A DNA stretch of 45,006 nt from Oscillospiraceae bacterium (GTDB taxonomy: Bacteria > Bacillota > Clostridia > Oscillospirales > Ruminococcaceae): the NCBI GenBank assembly GCA_022508925.1, contig JAFLUF010000009.1, positions 1 to 45,006 of the forward strand, given 5' to 3'. Within the stretch, counting starts at the first letter, position 1; every line of letters begins with the position of its first letter. Positions 32,058 to 40,833 of this stretch are shown piece after piece. The translations under genes and the position numbers were made by a program. Under the pieces are notes generated by a model. That model saw nothing but the letters and a program-made list of their open reading frames with translations. It had not been told where the DNA came from and searched no databases.

Positions 32058-32089
32058 AACAGCTCGGAAGGCATTCCGGGCTGTTTTTT
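32058..32089 (+). terminator. Terminator after the AI-2E-family gene
   Basis: AACAGCTCGGAA (32058-32069) pairs with TTCCGGGCTGTT (32074-32085), one G-T pair, then a T-run. Confidence 0.88.
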
Positions 32090-32120
32090 CTTTGATTTGG
32101 GAATTATACAAGAAATTGTG

Positions 32121-32149
32121 TTGATTTTTTCGGAGAAATATGGTATAAT
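32121..32149 (+). promoter_or_regulatory. Promoter of the remA-gmk-priA cluster
   Basis: TTGATT (32121-32126), 17-base spacer, TATAAT (32144-32149); 33 bases upstream of the remA ATG. Confidence 0.75.
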
Positions 32150-32182
32150 CAAATATATATGTTGAAAAATGAGGGTGAATAA

Positions 32183-32425
32183 ATGAAGCCTGTAAATATA
32201 GGATTCGGAAACATAGTAAACGAGGACAGGATAGTGGCTGTCGTAAGTCCCGACGCCGCGCCGGTAAAGCGGATAGTCCAGCTCGCAAAGGACAATGGTT
32301 CGGCTATAGACGCTACCTGCGGAAGAAAAACGCGCTCGGTAATTATCTGCGACAGCGGACACGTCGTACTGTCGGCGCTGCTGCCGGATACTATTGCGGG
32401 GAAGTCAACAAAAAATACCGACTGA
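32183..32425 (+). CDS. remA: RemA-family DNA-binding regulator
   Basis: An 80-aa protein of the RemA (YlzA/DUF370) family, which in Bacillus subtilis forms rings on DNA and activates matrix and osmoprotection genes. The family core [34 protein letters not shown] is intact, as is the basic [19 protein letters not shown]. It is followed at once by gmk, the same order as in B. subtilis. AGGGTG lies 7 bases before the ATG. Confidence 0.94.
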   Translation: MKPVNIGFGNIVNEDRIVAVVSPDAAPVKRIVQLAKDNGSAIDATCGRKTRSVIICDSGHVVLSALLPDTIAGKSTKNTD

Positions 32426-32435
32426 CGGAGGAAGT

Positions 32436-33050
32436 ATGGAAAACAAGGGATTGCTGTTTGTGGTATCCGCGCCCGCGGGCTGCGGAAAGGACACTATTCT
32501 GGGCGAATTTTTCAAGCGCACCGACACGGCGGGCTATGCCGTGTCCGCTACGACAAGAGCTATGCGCGAGGGTGAAACAGACGGTGTGCATTATCATTTC
32601 CTTTCGGTCGATGATTTCAAAAAGAAGATAGCAAACGGCGAGGTTTTGGAATACACCGAATACTGCGGAAATTTTTACGGAACGCTGAAAAAAAGCGTGG
32701 ACGACCTGCTTGAACAGGGAAAGGACGCGGTTTTGAAAATCGAGGTAGAGGGCGCGATGAACATACGCAAAAAGTTCGCGGACGCCTGTCTTGTGTTTAT
32801 TTTGCCGCCGTCTCTCGAGGTTTTGGAAAACAGACTTCGCGGCAGAGGCACCGAAACCGAGGAGAAAATTCTGGAAAGAACAGCCCAGGCAAAAACCGAG
32901 CTGAAGTTCGCGGAAAATTACGACTATCTCATTGTAAACGACGATTTAAACGAGGCTGTGGAGGATCTGCTCGCTGTCTTTCGCGCGGAAAAGCTGAGGA
33001 AACCGCGTCGTGAGGGCATTTTGAAAAGCATTGAGGGAGAAGAAAGTTGA
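32436..33050 (+). CDS. gmk: Guanylate kinase
   Basis: Phosphorylates GMP to GDP with ATP. The ATG at 32436 has GGAGG upstream and gives 204 aa, the normal size. The GMP-binding part (SATTRAMREGETDGVHYHFLS) and the lid region (RLRGRGTETEEKILERTAQA) are typical. The P-loop reads SAPAGCGKDT, where the usual form is SGPSGxGKG/ST: Ala replaces the first Gly and Asp the residue after Lys. The last base pairs overlap the priA start (GTTGA), so no rpoZ lies between them. Confidence 0.93.
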   Translation: MENKGLLFVVSAPAGCGKDTILGEFFKRTDTAGYAVSATTRAMREGETDGVHYHFLSVDDFKKKIANGEVLEYTEYCGNFYGTLKKSVDDLLEQGKDAVLKIEVEGAMNIRKKFADACLVFILPPSLEVLENRLRGRGTETEEKILERTAQAKTELKFAENYDYLIVNDDLNEAVEDLLAVFRAEKLRKPRREGILKSIEGEES

Positions 33051-35446
33051 CCGCGAAAATTGCCGTGGAAAATACGCTTTACGCGTTTGATAAGCTGTTT
33101 TCGTATGAGCTTCCTAAAGAGCTTTCGGAGAGAGTCATGCCGGGAGTGCGTGTGGTCGTGCCGTTCGGCAGAGGGAATACAAAACGTGTGGGACTTGTAT
33201 TTGAGATATCTGAGATAACGGACGAGACAGACGAAAAGATAAAGCCGATAAGCGCGGTTATTGACGAAGAGCCGATTGTTTCCGAGGAACTTCTGAAGCT
33301 GTGCCTCTGGCTTCGCGAAAATACCTTCTGCACTTATTTCGACGCTTTCAGGGCGATAATTCCTCCGGGACTTTCATATTCGCTTAAAAGCAGGTTTTCA
33401 TTAGCCGAAGACTCGGATGCCGGGTCGCTTTCCGATGAGGATAAGAAGCTGATCGAAACGCTGCTGAAAGCGGACAGCCCCGTTGAATTATACGCCGAGC
33501 GCAAAAGCGATGTTGAAAGGCTGATAAAGCAGGGCGTTATCGTCCGTGAGGAAATCCCCAAGCGCCGTGTGGGCGATGAGAATATAGCAATGGTCAGGCT
33601 TTCCGTGGACTATGACGAAACGGTAAAGCTCAGTCCCAAGCAGAAAACGGCGGTTGAGTTCGTCCGCGAAAACGAGAGCGCGTCGATACGCGAGGTATGC
33701 TACGCGTGCGCGTCAACTCCGGCGGTGGTAAACAGACTGATTGAAAAAAACGTATTTGAGAGGTTTGAGTACTCGGTTTTTCGCACGGAAAGCGGCGAAA
33801 CCGCGAGTGAAAGCCCCAAGGATATCGTTTTTTCACCAAAACAGCAGGAGATATACAACGGCATCTTGTCGCTTATGAATGACGAAAAGCCGCGGTGCGC
33901 GCTGCTTCGAGGGGTTACGGGAAGCGGGAAGACGTCGATCTTTATAAGGCTTATAAACGAGGCGTTAGAACAGGGGAAAACCGCGATGATGCTTGTGCCC
34001 GAGATCTCGCTTACGCCGCAGATGGTAGGAAAATTCAAGCGCCTTTTCGGCGAAAACATCGCCGTAATGCACAGCTCTTTGTCCGTCGGTGAGCGCGCGG
34101 ACGAATACCGACGTGTAAAAGAGGGCAGAGCGCGTATAGTTATCGGTACAAGAAGCGCGGTTTTCGCTCCGGTAAAAAATTTGGGAATAATCGTTATAGA
34201 CGAAGAGGGAGAGCAGAGCTATAAATCCGAAAACACTCCGCGCTATCATGCGCGGGATATCGCGAAACAGCGCTGCTTCGCGCAAAACGCGCTTTTGCTT
34301 TTAGCGTCGGCTACGCCGTCGCTCGAAAGCTATTATAACGCCAAGATCGGACGTTACAGTCTGTTTGAGATAGACGAGAGGTATAACAACGCGGTCTTGC
34401 CCGACGTAAGCATAATAGATATGCGAAACGAGCGACAGGGCGGAAATATGTCGGATTTCAGCGAGCCGCTTGTCGCCGCGCTCGAGGAAAATCTCAGCAA
34501 AGGCGATCAGTCGATAATACTGCTCAACAGGCGCGGCTACCGCACAAGCGTGAGGTGCGCGCAGTGCGGAAAGCCGGTTGAGTGCCCAAACTGTTCTTTG
34601 CCTCTTACTTACCACAAAGCCAACGACAGTCTTATCTGTCACTACTGCGGTTTTATCAAGCGTCCCGATAAGGTATGCGGGAAATGCGGCGGTCATTTTT
34701 TCAGCATGAAGGGCGAGGGAACGCAGCTTGTGGAGGATACGCTGTCACAGCTTTTTCCGACTGCGAGACTGCTGAGAATGGACGCGGACACTACCTCGGG
34801 AAAAGCCGCGTTTGAAAAGCGTTTCAGCGCGTTTGCGAATCACGAGTACGATATAATGGTCGGAACGCAGATGATAGCAAAGGGGCTTGATTTTCCCGAC
34901 GTTACGCTTGTGGGAGTACTGAAAACGGATAATCTGCTTTATACGGCCGATTATAAGGCGTATGAGCGTACCTTTTCGCTTATAACTCAGGTCGTAGGAC
35001 GCGCGGGGCGTGCCGCGAAAAAGGGAAGGGCGATAATTCAGACGTTTTCGCCCGAGCATTTTGTAATAAATTTGTCCGCAAGGCAGAACTATCCCGCGTT
35101 TTACGAAGAGGAGATAAAGCTGAGAGAGGCGGTATTCTGCCCGCCCATATGCGATATGGCGGAGTTTGGGTTTTCCGCGGTCTCGGAGCGCGCCTGTCAC
35201 GCTGCCGCGAGGAAATTCGCGAAGGTCCTGGCAGAAAAAGCGCGGTCGCATCAGGGGCGTGTTCCGGTGAGAATACTCGGACCCGCGCCGAATGTTGTCG
35301 GTAAAATAAACGGCAGATATCACTTTATACTTATCGTAAAATGTAAAAACAGTCCGCTTTTGAGGAAAACGGTGGAGGAAACGCTTAAATTTGCTTACGG
35401 CGACAAGGAGTTTGAAGACGTAAGGTTTTATGCCGATATCGTTTAG
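33047..35446 (+). CDS. priA: Primosomal protein N' (replication restart helicase PriA)
   Basis: PriA rebuilds replication forks outside the origin by recognising branched DNA and loading the replicative helicase. The 799-aa protein starts with TTG at 33047, overlapping the gmk stop. It has the N-terminal 3'-end-binding domain, a helicase core with Walker A GVTGSGKTS (about 285), motif II, and paired zinc sites (CAQCGKPVECPNC, CHYCG, CGKCGG). The C-terminal domain includes GRAGRAAKKG and the closing PAPNVVGKINGRYHF. Motif II reads DEEGEQSYK (D385-G388) where the family has DEEHxxSYK, so the His is a Gly. Confidence 0.95.
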   Translation: MTAKIAVENTLYAFDKLFSYELPKELSERVMPGVRVVVPFGRGNTKRVGLVFEISEITDETDEKIKPISAVIDEEPIVSEELLKLCLWLRENTFCTYFDAFRAIIPPGLSYSLKSRFSLAEDSDAGSLSDEDKKLIETLLKADSPVELYAERKSDVERLIKQGVIVREEIPKRRVGDENIAMVRLSVDYDETVKLSPKQKTAVEFVRENESASIREVCYACASTPAVVNRLIEKNVFERFEYSVFRTESGETASESPKDIVFSPKQQEIYNGILSLMNDEKPRCALLRGVTGSGKTSIFIRLINEALEQGKTAMMLVPEISLTPQMVGKFKRLFGENIAVMHSSLSVGERADEYRRVKEGRARIVIGTRSAVFAPVKNLGIIVIDEEGEQSYKSENTPRYHARDIAKQRCFAQNALLLLASATPSLESYYNAKIGRYSLFEIDERYNNAVLPDVSIIDMRNERQGGNMSDFSEPLVAALEENLSKGDQSIILLNRRGYRTSVRCAQCGKPVECPNCSLPLTYHKANDSLICHYCGFIKRPDKVCGKCGGHFFSMKGEGTQLVEDTLSQLFPTARLLRMDADTTSGKAAFEKRFSAFANHEYDIMVGTQMIAKGLDFPDVTLVGVLKTDNLLYTADYKAYERTFSLITQVVGRAGRAAKKGRAIIQTFSPEHFVINLSARQNYPAFYEEEIKLREAVFCPPICDMAEFGFSAVSERACHAAARKFAKVLAEKARSHQGRVPVRILGPAPNVVGKINGRYHFILIVKCKNSPLLRKTVEETLKFAYGDKEFEDVRFYADIV

Positions 35447-35488
35447 CGGGGCTTATTTCTGTTTATACGGAAAGGGAAGGAAATAAAA

Positions 35489-35953
35489 ATGGCGTTGAGA
35501 GAAATTTTTAAATTCGGTGATGATATACTCAGAAAAAAATGCCGCGAGGTCACGGCTTTTGACGAAAAGCTGTGGCAGCTGCTTGACGATATGGCTGAAA
35601 CTCTTCAGTCACAGGACGGAGTGGGGCTTGCCGCGCCGCAGGTCGGGATACTCAGACGCGCGGTAATAATCGATGTCCGTGACGGAAACGGCGTGATAGA
35701 ACTGATAAACCCCGTAATTACCGAAACAGAGGGCGTTCAGGTTGGAAACGAGGGCTGTCTGTCGGCTCCGGGAGAATGGTGCGAGGTAGAGCGTCCGCAA
35801 AATGTAAAGGTAAAGGCGTTTGACAGAAACGGCAAGGAAATCGAGGTCGAGGGAAACGGCCTGCTCGCGAGGGCTATCTGCCACGAGCTGGATCATCTTG
35901 ACGGAGTTTTATTTATAGACAGAGTAAAACAGGATATACCGAAAAGGTCGTGA
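35489..35953 (+). CDS. def: Peptide deformylase (first copy)
   Basis: Removes the formyl group from nascent N-formylmethionine peptides. The 154-aa protein has all three catalytic motifs: GVGLAAPQVG, EGCLSAPG with the metal-ligand Cys, and CHELDHLDG (HExxH). AAGGAAAT precedes the ATG. It lies 42 bases after priA and 4 bases before a second deformylase gene, then fmt. This copy is the closer match to the consensus and is likely to be the housekeeping enzyme. Confidence 0.96.
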   Translation: MALREIFKFGDDILRKKCREVTAFDEKLWQLLDDMAETLQSQDGVGLAAPQVGILRRAVIIDVRDGNGVIELINPVITETEGVQVGNEGCLSAPGEWCEVERPQNVKVKAFDRNGKEIEVEGNGLLARAICHELDHLDGVLFIDRVKQDIPKRS

Positions 35954-35957
35954 AAAA

Positions 35958-36416
35958 ATGATAAGAGAGATCCTTACTTTTGACAGTCCGCTTCTGCGGG
36001 AGCATTCGCAGGAGGTCGGAAATTTCGACAGCGAGCTGTGGGAGCTCCTTGACGATATGTACGAAACAATGAAAAAAGCGGACGGGATAGGTTTGGCGGC
36101 GCCGCAGATAGGCGTTTTAAAACGTGTTATCGTTATTGACGCGGGCGGCAAGACCGGAAAGATAGAGCTTGTAAACCCAGTTATTACGGCGATGTGGGGA
36201 AAGCAGGAGGAAGCCGAGGGATGTCTGTCGCTTTTACATAAAAGGGGCATAGTCAAAAGACCGATGCACGTTCGCGCAAAGGCATATGACCGCTTTGGAA
36301 AGCTCCGCCGTTATCATGTTAAGGAACTTCTCGCACGAGCGTTTTGTCACGAGACCGACCACTTAAACGGCATTTTATACAAGGACAAGGTAATAGAATG
36401 GGTAGAGGACGAGTGA
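35958..36416 (+). CDS. Peptide deformylase (second, divergent copy)
   Basis: A 152-aa deformylase paralogue starting 4 bases after the first. The catalytic residues are kept: GIGLAAPQIG, the Cys of EGCLS, and CHETDHLNG (HExxH). The substrate-pocket segment after EGCLS differs (LLHKRGIV instead of APGEWCEV), so its substrate or inhibitor range may differ. It probably arose by tandem duplication followed by divergence. Confidence 0.92.
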   Translation: MIREILTFDSPLLREHSQEVGNFDSELWELLDDMYETMKKADGIGLAAPQIGVLKRVIVIDAGGKTGKIELVNPVITAMWGKQEEAEGCLSLLHKRGIVKRPMHVRAKAYDRFGKLRRYHVKELLARAFCHETDHLNGILYKDKVIEWVEDE

Positions 36417-36458
36417 CAGATATCATCTTATTTTTCCGTGAAACGAGGTTTTGAGTTT

Positions 36459-37403
36459 ATGAAAATTGTATTTATGGGCACTCCCGAAATCGCGGCAAAG
36501 AGCCTCGGATATCTCAGGAAAACAGGCTTTGATATAGCGGCGGTATTCACACAGCCCGACAAGGTAAAAAACCGCGGGCAGAAAGTAGAATTTTCTCCCG
36601 TAAAACAGCTTGCGGTTGAGTGCGGTATTCTCGTTTATCAGCCATGCTCGCTGAAACGCGGAGACGACGCGGATAATTCGCTTGAGATACTCAGGGAGTT
36701 GGATCCCGATGTAATAGTGGTGGTAGCATATGGGCAGATATTGCCGAAAAGCGTGTTGGAGCTTCCGAGACTCGGCTGTATAAATCTCCACGCTTCGCTG
36801 CTGCCGAAATACCGCGGAGCGGCTCCCATTCAGCGCTGTATACAAAACGGAGAAACGGTTTCGGGCGTATGCACGATGAAAATGGACGAGGGGCTTGACA
36901 CCGGCGATGTTATTATGAGCTTTGAGCAGCCGATATCGCCTGATATGACAGGCACCGAGCTTGCGGAAATTTTTGCCGCGCGCGGAGCGGAGCTTCTTGC
37001 GCAGACGCTCGTCAAGCTTGAGACAAATACCGCGCACTTCAGCTCACAGGAGTACTGCGAGACTCCGTCTTATGCCGAGAAGATCACGAAAGAGGAGCTT
37101 TGCGTTGATTTTGCAAAGCCGGCAAAGCAGGTCCACGATTTTATCCGCGCAATGGCTGACATTCCGTGCGCGTACACGTTTCTGGACGGAAAGCGGCTGA
37201 AAATTTACCGTTCGGCGCTTGTTGAAAAAACGTCGGAGTTTGAGCCGGGAACGATAGCGGACGAAAAAAGCTTTGCGGTGATATGCGGAGACGGACGCTG
37301 TATTGAACTGCGTGAGATACAGCTTGAGGGCTCAAAGCGAATGAAAACCGAGGATTTCCTCCGAGGAAAAAAAATAAGCAGGGGCGCAAAGCTCGGAAAT
37401 TAA
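36459..37403 (+). CDS. fmt: Methionyl-tRNA formyltransferase
   Basis: Formylates initiator Met-tRNA with 10-formyl-THF. The ATG at 36459 (CGAGG upstream) gives 314 aa, normal for the family. Signature motifs are KIVFMGTPEIAAKSL at the N-terminus and HASLLPKYRGAAPIQ (about 107-121) in the active site; the C-terminal domain that clamps tRNA follows (QVHDFIRAMADIPCAYTFLDGKRLK). The pairing with def is conserved throughout bacteria. Confidence 0.96.
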   Translation: MKIVFMGTPEIAAKSLGYLRKTGFDIAAVFTQPDKVKNRGQKVEFSPVKQLAVECGILVYQPCSLKRGDDADNSLEILRELDPDVIVVVAYGQILPKSVLELPRLGCINLHASLLPKYRGAAPIQRCIQNGETVSGVCTMKMDEGLDTGDVIMSFEQPISPDMTGTELAEIFAARGAELLAQTLVKLETNTAHFSSQEYCETPSYAEKITKEELCVDFAKPAKQVHDFIRAMADIPCAYTFLDGKRLKIYRSALVEKTSEFEPGTIADEKSFAVICGDGRCIELREIQLEGSKRMKTEDFLRGKKISRGAKLGN

Positions 37404-37475
37404 ACAATTAATGGCAGAGTAATTTTCACATTACCGAAAACTGTTATATCAAGACATTTTGACGAGGAGAGGGAA

Positions 37476-38795
37476 ATGGCGAACGCACGATTGACGGCTG
37501 TAAAGCTGCTTTTGAAAATGGACAGCGAAAGCGCTTACTCAAATATTCTGCTTGACAGCGCGCTATCGGAGCAAGGGCTTTCAGAGCGTGACAAGGCATT
37601 TGCCGCGGCGCTGTTTTACGGAGTTACAGAGCGTAAAATGACGCTTGATTATATTATAGCGCAAAACAGCAGAATAGCTTTTGATAAGATAGAAAATGAG
37701 ACCGCGACTATTCTGCGTATGGGTTTTTATCAGCTCCTGTATATGCCGTCCGTGCCAGAAAGCGCCGCTGTAAACGAAAGCGTGAAGCTTTGCAAAAAGC
37801 TGAAGCTTTTTAACTCCGAAGGCTATGTAAACGCAATGCTCAGAAACTTCCTCAGAAACAACAAGACTGTGGATTACACGGGACTTTCGGACGAGGAGAG
37901 GCTGTCGATAGAATATTCCTGCCCGCTTTGGCTGGCGAAAAAATGGAAGACCGAATACGGAGAGGAAAACGCCGTAAAGGCTCTTGAGGCTTCTCTCGGC
38001 GCTCCGCCGCTTTTCGCGAGGGTAAATACTACAAAGGTAAGCGACGAGGAGCTTTTGGAAATACTTAGAAAAGAGGGCATATCGGCAGAGAAAAATCCCA
38101 GGCTTGCCGGTTGTATAAAGCTTAAGAAAACGGGCGACCTCGAGCAGCTTAAGTCATTCAGCGACGGACTTTTTCATATTCAGGACGTTTCGAGTCAGCT
38201 TTGCTGTCTGACTCTGAGACCGATAGTCAACGAAACTGTAATAGACGTGTGCGCCGCACCGGGCGGAAAATCATTTACCATGGCGGAGCTTATGGGAAAC
38301 AACGGTAAAGTAATAAGTCTCGACCTTTACGACGCGCGGGCAAATCTTGTCGCGGACGGAGCAAAGCGCTTGGGGCTGAAGATAATCGAGACGCGTCAGA
38401 ACAACGCCGTAAGGTTTGACGAAACGCTTCCTCAGGCGGACAGAGTACTTTGCGATGTGCCCTGCTCGGGGCTTGGAGTCATACGCAGAAAGCCCGAAAT
38501 AAAGTACAAGCCCGAAAGCGAATATGACGAATTGCCAACGCTTCAGCGCGCTATTTTAGAGGTTTCGTCAAGGTATGTAAAGACGGGCGGTACTCTTGTT
38601 TATTCTACCTGTACGCTTTCGCGCCGAGAAAACGATGAAGTAGCTCAGGACTTTGCGCAGAGTCACCCCGAATTTTCACCGATAGTCCAGCCTATACCAT
38701 ACGAAAACGCGGAAAACAGTCCGACAAGGACTTTTTTCCCCGAAAATGACGGCGGCGACGGATTTTTTACCGCGGCGTTTCGGCGCATAGAATGA
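37476..38795 (+). CDS. rsmB: 16S rRNA (cytosine-967-C5)-methyltransferase
   Basis: Methylates C967 of 16S rRNA using SAM. The 439-aa protein has the N-terminal NusB-like RNA-binding domain (about 1-140), then the Rossmann methyltransferase fold with the SAM motif DVCAAPGGKSFTMAELM. The two catalytic cysteines are in DVPCSGLGVIRRKPE (motif IV) and YSTCTLSRREND (motif VI). GAGGAGAG precedes the ATG. It is followed 7 bases later by rlmN. Confidence 0.95.
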   Translation: MANARLTAVKLLLKMDSESAYSNILLDSALSEQGLSERDKAFAAALFYGVTERKMTLDYIIAQNSRIAFDKIENETATILRMGFYQLLYMPSVPESAAVNESVKLCKKLKLFNSEGYVNAMLRNFLRNNKTVDYTGLSDEERLSIEYSCPLWLAKKWKTEYGEENAVKALEASLGAPPLFARVNTTKVSDEELLEILRKEGISAEKNPRLAGCIKLKKTGDLEQLKSFSDGLFHIQDVSSQLCCLTLRPIVNETVIDVCAAPGGKSFTMAELMGNNGKVISLDLYDARANLVADGAKRLGLKIIETRQNNAVRFDETLPQADRVLCDVPCSGLGVIRRKPEIKYKPESEYDELPTLQRAILEVSSRYVKTGGTLVYSTCTLSRRENDEVAQDFAQSHPEFSPIVQPIPYENAENSPTRTFFPENDGGDGFFTAAFRRIE

Positions 38796-38802
38796 GGGAC
38801 TT

Positions 38803-39825
38803 ATGGCACAGATCGATATTCTTTCACTTTCGCTTGAGGAATTGACAAGTGAAATATGCGTTATGGGTGAAAAGGGATTTAGGGCAAAGCAGATCTTTGA
38901 TTGGCTTCATGTCAAGAAAATCAATGATTTTTCACAGATGAGCAATATTTCTGCACAATTTCGCGGGGAGCTTTCAAAAAAATTTTGTTTAAATCACCTA
39001 ATTATAAAAAAAAGGCTTGTAAGCCGCGTGGATAATACTGTAAAATATCTGTATGGGCTTAAAGACGGCGGCGCTGTCGAGAGCGTGCTCATGGAGTACA
39101 ACCACGGAAACAGCCTTTGCGTATCTACACAGGTAGGCTGTAAAATGGGATGCGAGTTCTGCGCGTCAACTATCGCGGGCTGGGTGAGAAACTTAGAGCC
39201 GTCGGAAATTTTAGGGCAGATATACGAAAGCGAGCGCGACAGCGGAAAACCCGTTGACAGCGTTGTGCTTATGGGTATAGGAGAGCCGCTGGACAATTTC
39301 GACAACGTGGTAAAGTTTCTGCGGATACTTTCGGAGAGCGGCTTCAGTCTGAGAAGAGTTTCTCTTTCTACCTGCGGTGTAGTGGACAAGATATACGAGC
39401 TTGCGGAATTAAAGCTCGGCGTTACGCTTTCTGTGTCGCTCCACGCGGCAACCGACGAAAAGCGAAGCGCGATAATGCCGATAAACAGGCGGTTTGACTT
39501 AAACACGCTGATGAGGGCGTGCGACGACTATTTTGATAAGACGGGGCGCAGGATCTCGTTTGAATACTCTCTCATCGAGGGCGTAAACGACGGAGACGAT
39601 TCCGCGGACGAGCTGATAAGACTGCTTGGCGGGAAAAACTGCCACATAAATCTTATACCGGTAAACGAGGTAAAAGAGCGGGAGTTCAGAAAGAGCAAGT
39701 CTGTGCTTCGCTTTCAGAAAAGACTTAACGCGGCGGGGCTGAACGCAACCGTACGCAGAACGCTCGGAGCTGATATAAACGCGGCGTGCGGGCAGCTCAG
39801 ACGTGACGATCTGTTCAATTCGTAA
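38803..39825 (+). CDS. rlmN: 23S rRNA/tRNA adenine-C2 methyltransferase, radical SAM
   Basis: RlmN methylates A2503 of 23S rRNA and A37 of some tRNAs by a radical SAM reaction with a methyl-cysteine intermediate. The 340-aa protein has the radical SAM motif CKMGCEFC (about 112-119) and the C-terminal catalytic Cys in INAACGQLR (about 331). The final codons and the stop (TAA at 39823-39825) lie inside the left arm of the inverted-repeat element at 39817-39925, so the last two residues (NS) come from that element. The catalytic region ends before it and should be unaffected. Confidence 0.95.
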   Translation: MAQIDILSLSLEELTSEICVMGEKGFRAKQIFDWLHVKKINDFSQMSNISAQFRGELSKKFCLNHLIIKKRLVSRVDNTVKYLYGLKDGGAVESVLMEYNHGNSLCVSTQVGCKMGCEFCASTIAGWVRNLEPSEILGQIYESERDSGKPVDSVVLMGIGEPLDNFDNVVKFLRILSESGFSLRRVSLSTCGVVDKIYELAELKLGVTLSVSLHAATDEKRSAIMPINRRFDLNTLMRACDDYFDKTGRRISFEYSLIEGVNDGDDSADELIRLLGGKNCHINLIPVNEVKEREFRKSKSVLRFQKRLNAAGLNATVRRTLGADINAACGQLRRDDLFNS

Positions 39826-39925
39826 TTCGTAATGCATAATGCGTAATTCTTTAACTGTAAAATGCGAATACACAGCAATTACGAGTACACAACAATTACG
39901 CATTACGAATTACGCATTACGAATT
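39817..39925. repeat. MITE-like palindromic element
   Basis: Two 32-bp terminal inverted repeats (39817-39848 and 39894-39925) differ at three positions; each is built from shorter units of the kind GCGTAATTCGTAAT. The 45-bp centre (39849-39893) contains no gene. The element sits exactly between rlmN and prpC and provides the rlmN stop codon. I see no clear target-site duplication. It may fold into a long RNA hairpin between the two genes. Confidence 0.85.
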
Positions 39926-39945
39926 ATAAAAAAGGGCGTGATATT

Positions 39946-40683
39946 TTGGAGATTTATTTTAAAACGGATATAGGTCTTGAAAGAACCGAAAACCAGGACA
40001 ATGTGTGGGGCGAAATGCTTACTCCGAGAGCCTGCGCGGCGGTTTTGTGCGACGGCATGGGCGGCGAGAGCCGCGGCGGGCTTGCGAGCAGACTGGCAGT
40101 GGAAACAGTGGCAAAAAGGATAACGGATAATTTCAGCGAGAGCCTGAGCCCGAACGCTATCAGAAATATGCTTATAACAGCCGTTATTGCCGCGAACTCA
40201 GTGGTCAGGGGTTGTCCCAAAGAATCGGAAAACGAGGTAATGGGCACTACCTGCGTGGCTGTGATCGTATTCAAATCAACCGCTTATATCGTAAACGTAG
40301 GCGACAGCCGCGCTTATCAGCTCTTTACCGACGGCGACGACGAATGCATCCGGCAGATAACAAGAGACCATTCGCACGTCCGCGAGCTTGTGGAAAAGGG
40401 GCTTATAACCGAGGAAGAGGCTAAGATACACCCGAAGCGCAGTAAGATAACGCGCGCGATCGGGGCGGAGGACGACGTTACTCCCGATTATTTCGAGCTT
40501 GACCTCAATAAGGACGATATGCTTCTGTTGTGCAGCGACGGTCTTTCTTCATACGGCGACGACCTTGATATCCTCGATATCTGCTTTGACAACAAGCCGA
40601 AGGACTGCTGTGAGGCGCTGGTTGAATACGCCAATAACAACGGCGGACATGACAACGTTTCCGTAGTGCTTATTTCAGTATGA
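39946..40683 (+). CDS. prpC: PP2C-type protein phosphatase (partner of PrkC)
   Basis: A 245-aa serine/threonine phosphatase that reverses PrkC phosphorylation. The TTG at 39946 is preferred: it follows AAAGGGCGTGAT and begins EIYFKTDIGLERTENQDN, the usual PP2C opening. An upstream in-frame ATG at 39862 lies inside the repeat element. The metal and catalytic motifs are intact (VLCDGMGGESRGG, VGDSRAYQL, RDHSHVRELVEKG, LLCSDGLSSY, GGHDNVSVVLI). It is directly upstream of prkC. Confidence 0.92.
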   Translation: MEIYFKTDIGLERTENQDNVWGEMLTPRACAAVLCDGMGGESRGGLASRLAVETVAKRITDNFSESLSPNAIRNMLITAVIAANSVVRGCPKESENEVMGTTCVAVIVFKSTAYIVNVGDSRAYQLFTDGDDECIRQITRDHSHVRELVEKGLITEEEAKIHPKRSKITRAIGAEDDVTPDYFELDLNKDDMLLLCSDGLSSYGDDLDILDICFDNKPKDCCEALVEYANNNGGHDNVSVVLISV

Positions 40684-40713
40684 TCTCCTTTGTCTTCGCT
40701 GTTAAAAAACAGG

Positions 40714-40742
40714 TTGACTTTTGAGGAAAAATATGTTATAAT
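40714..40742 (+). promoter_or_regulatory. Promoter ahead of prkC
   Basis: TTGACT (40714-40719), 17-base spacer, TATAAT (40737-40742), in the gap after prpC. The kinase can thus be made independently of its phosphatase. Confidence 0.75.
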
Positions 40743-40833
40743 GCACATATATTGTGCAGTATTGCCTATTCGTAATATTTTTCATAACATCAGCTTTTGG
40801 AATTGTGCTTTAAAAAGAGGGGAAAATTCAGTT

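Noticed and set aside
40690-40833. An N-terminal extension of PrkC from an ATG at 40690
   Set aside because: It would run through the promoter at 40714-40742 and has no ribosome binding site; the ATG at 40834 starts the family sequence.
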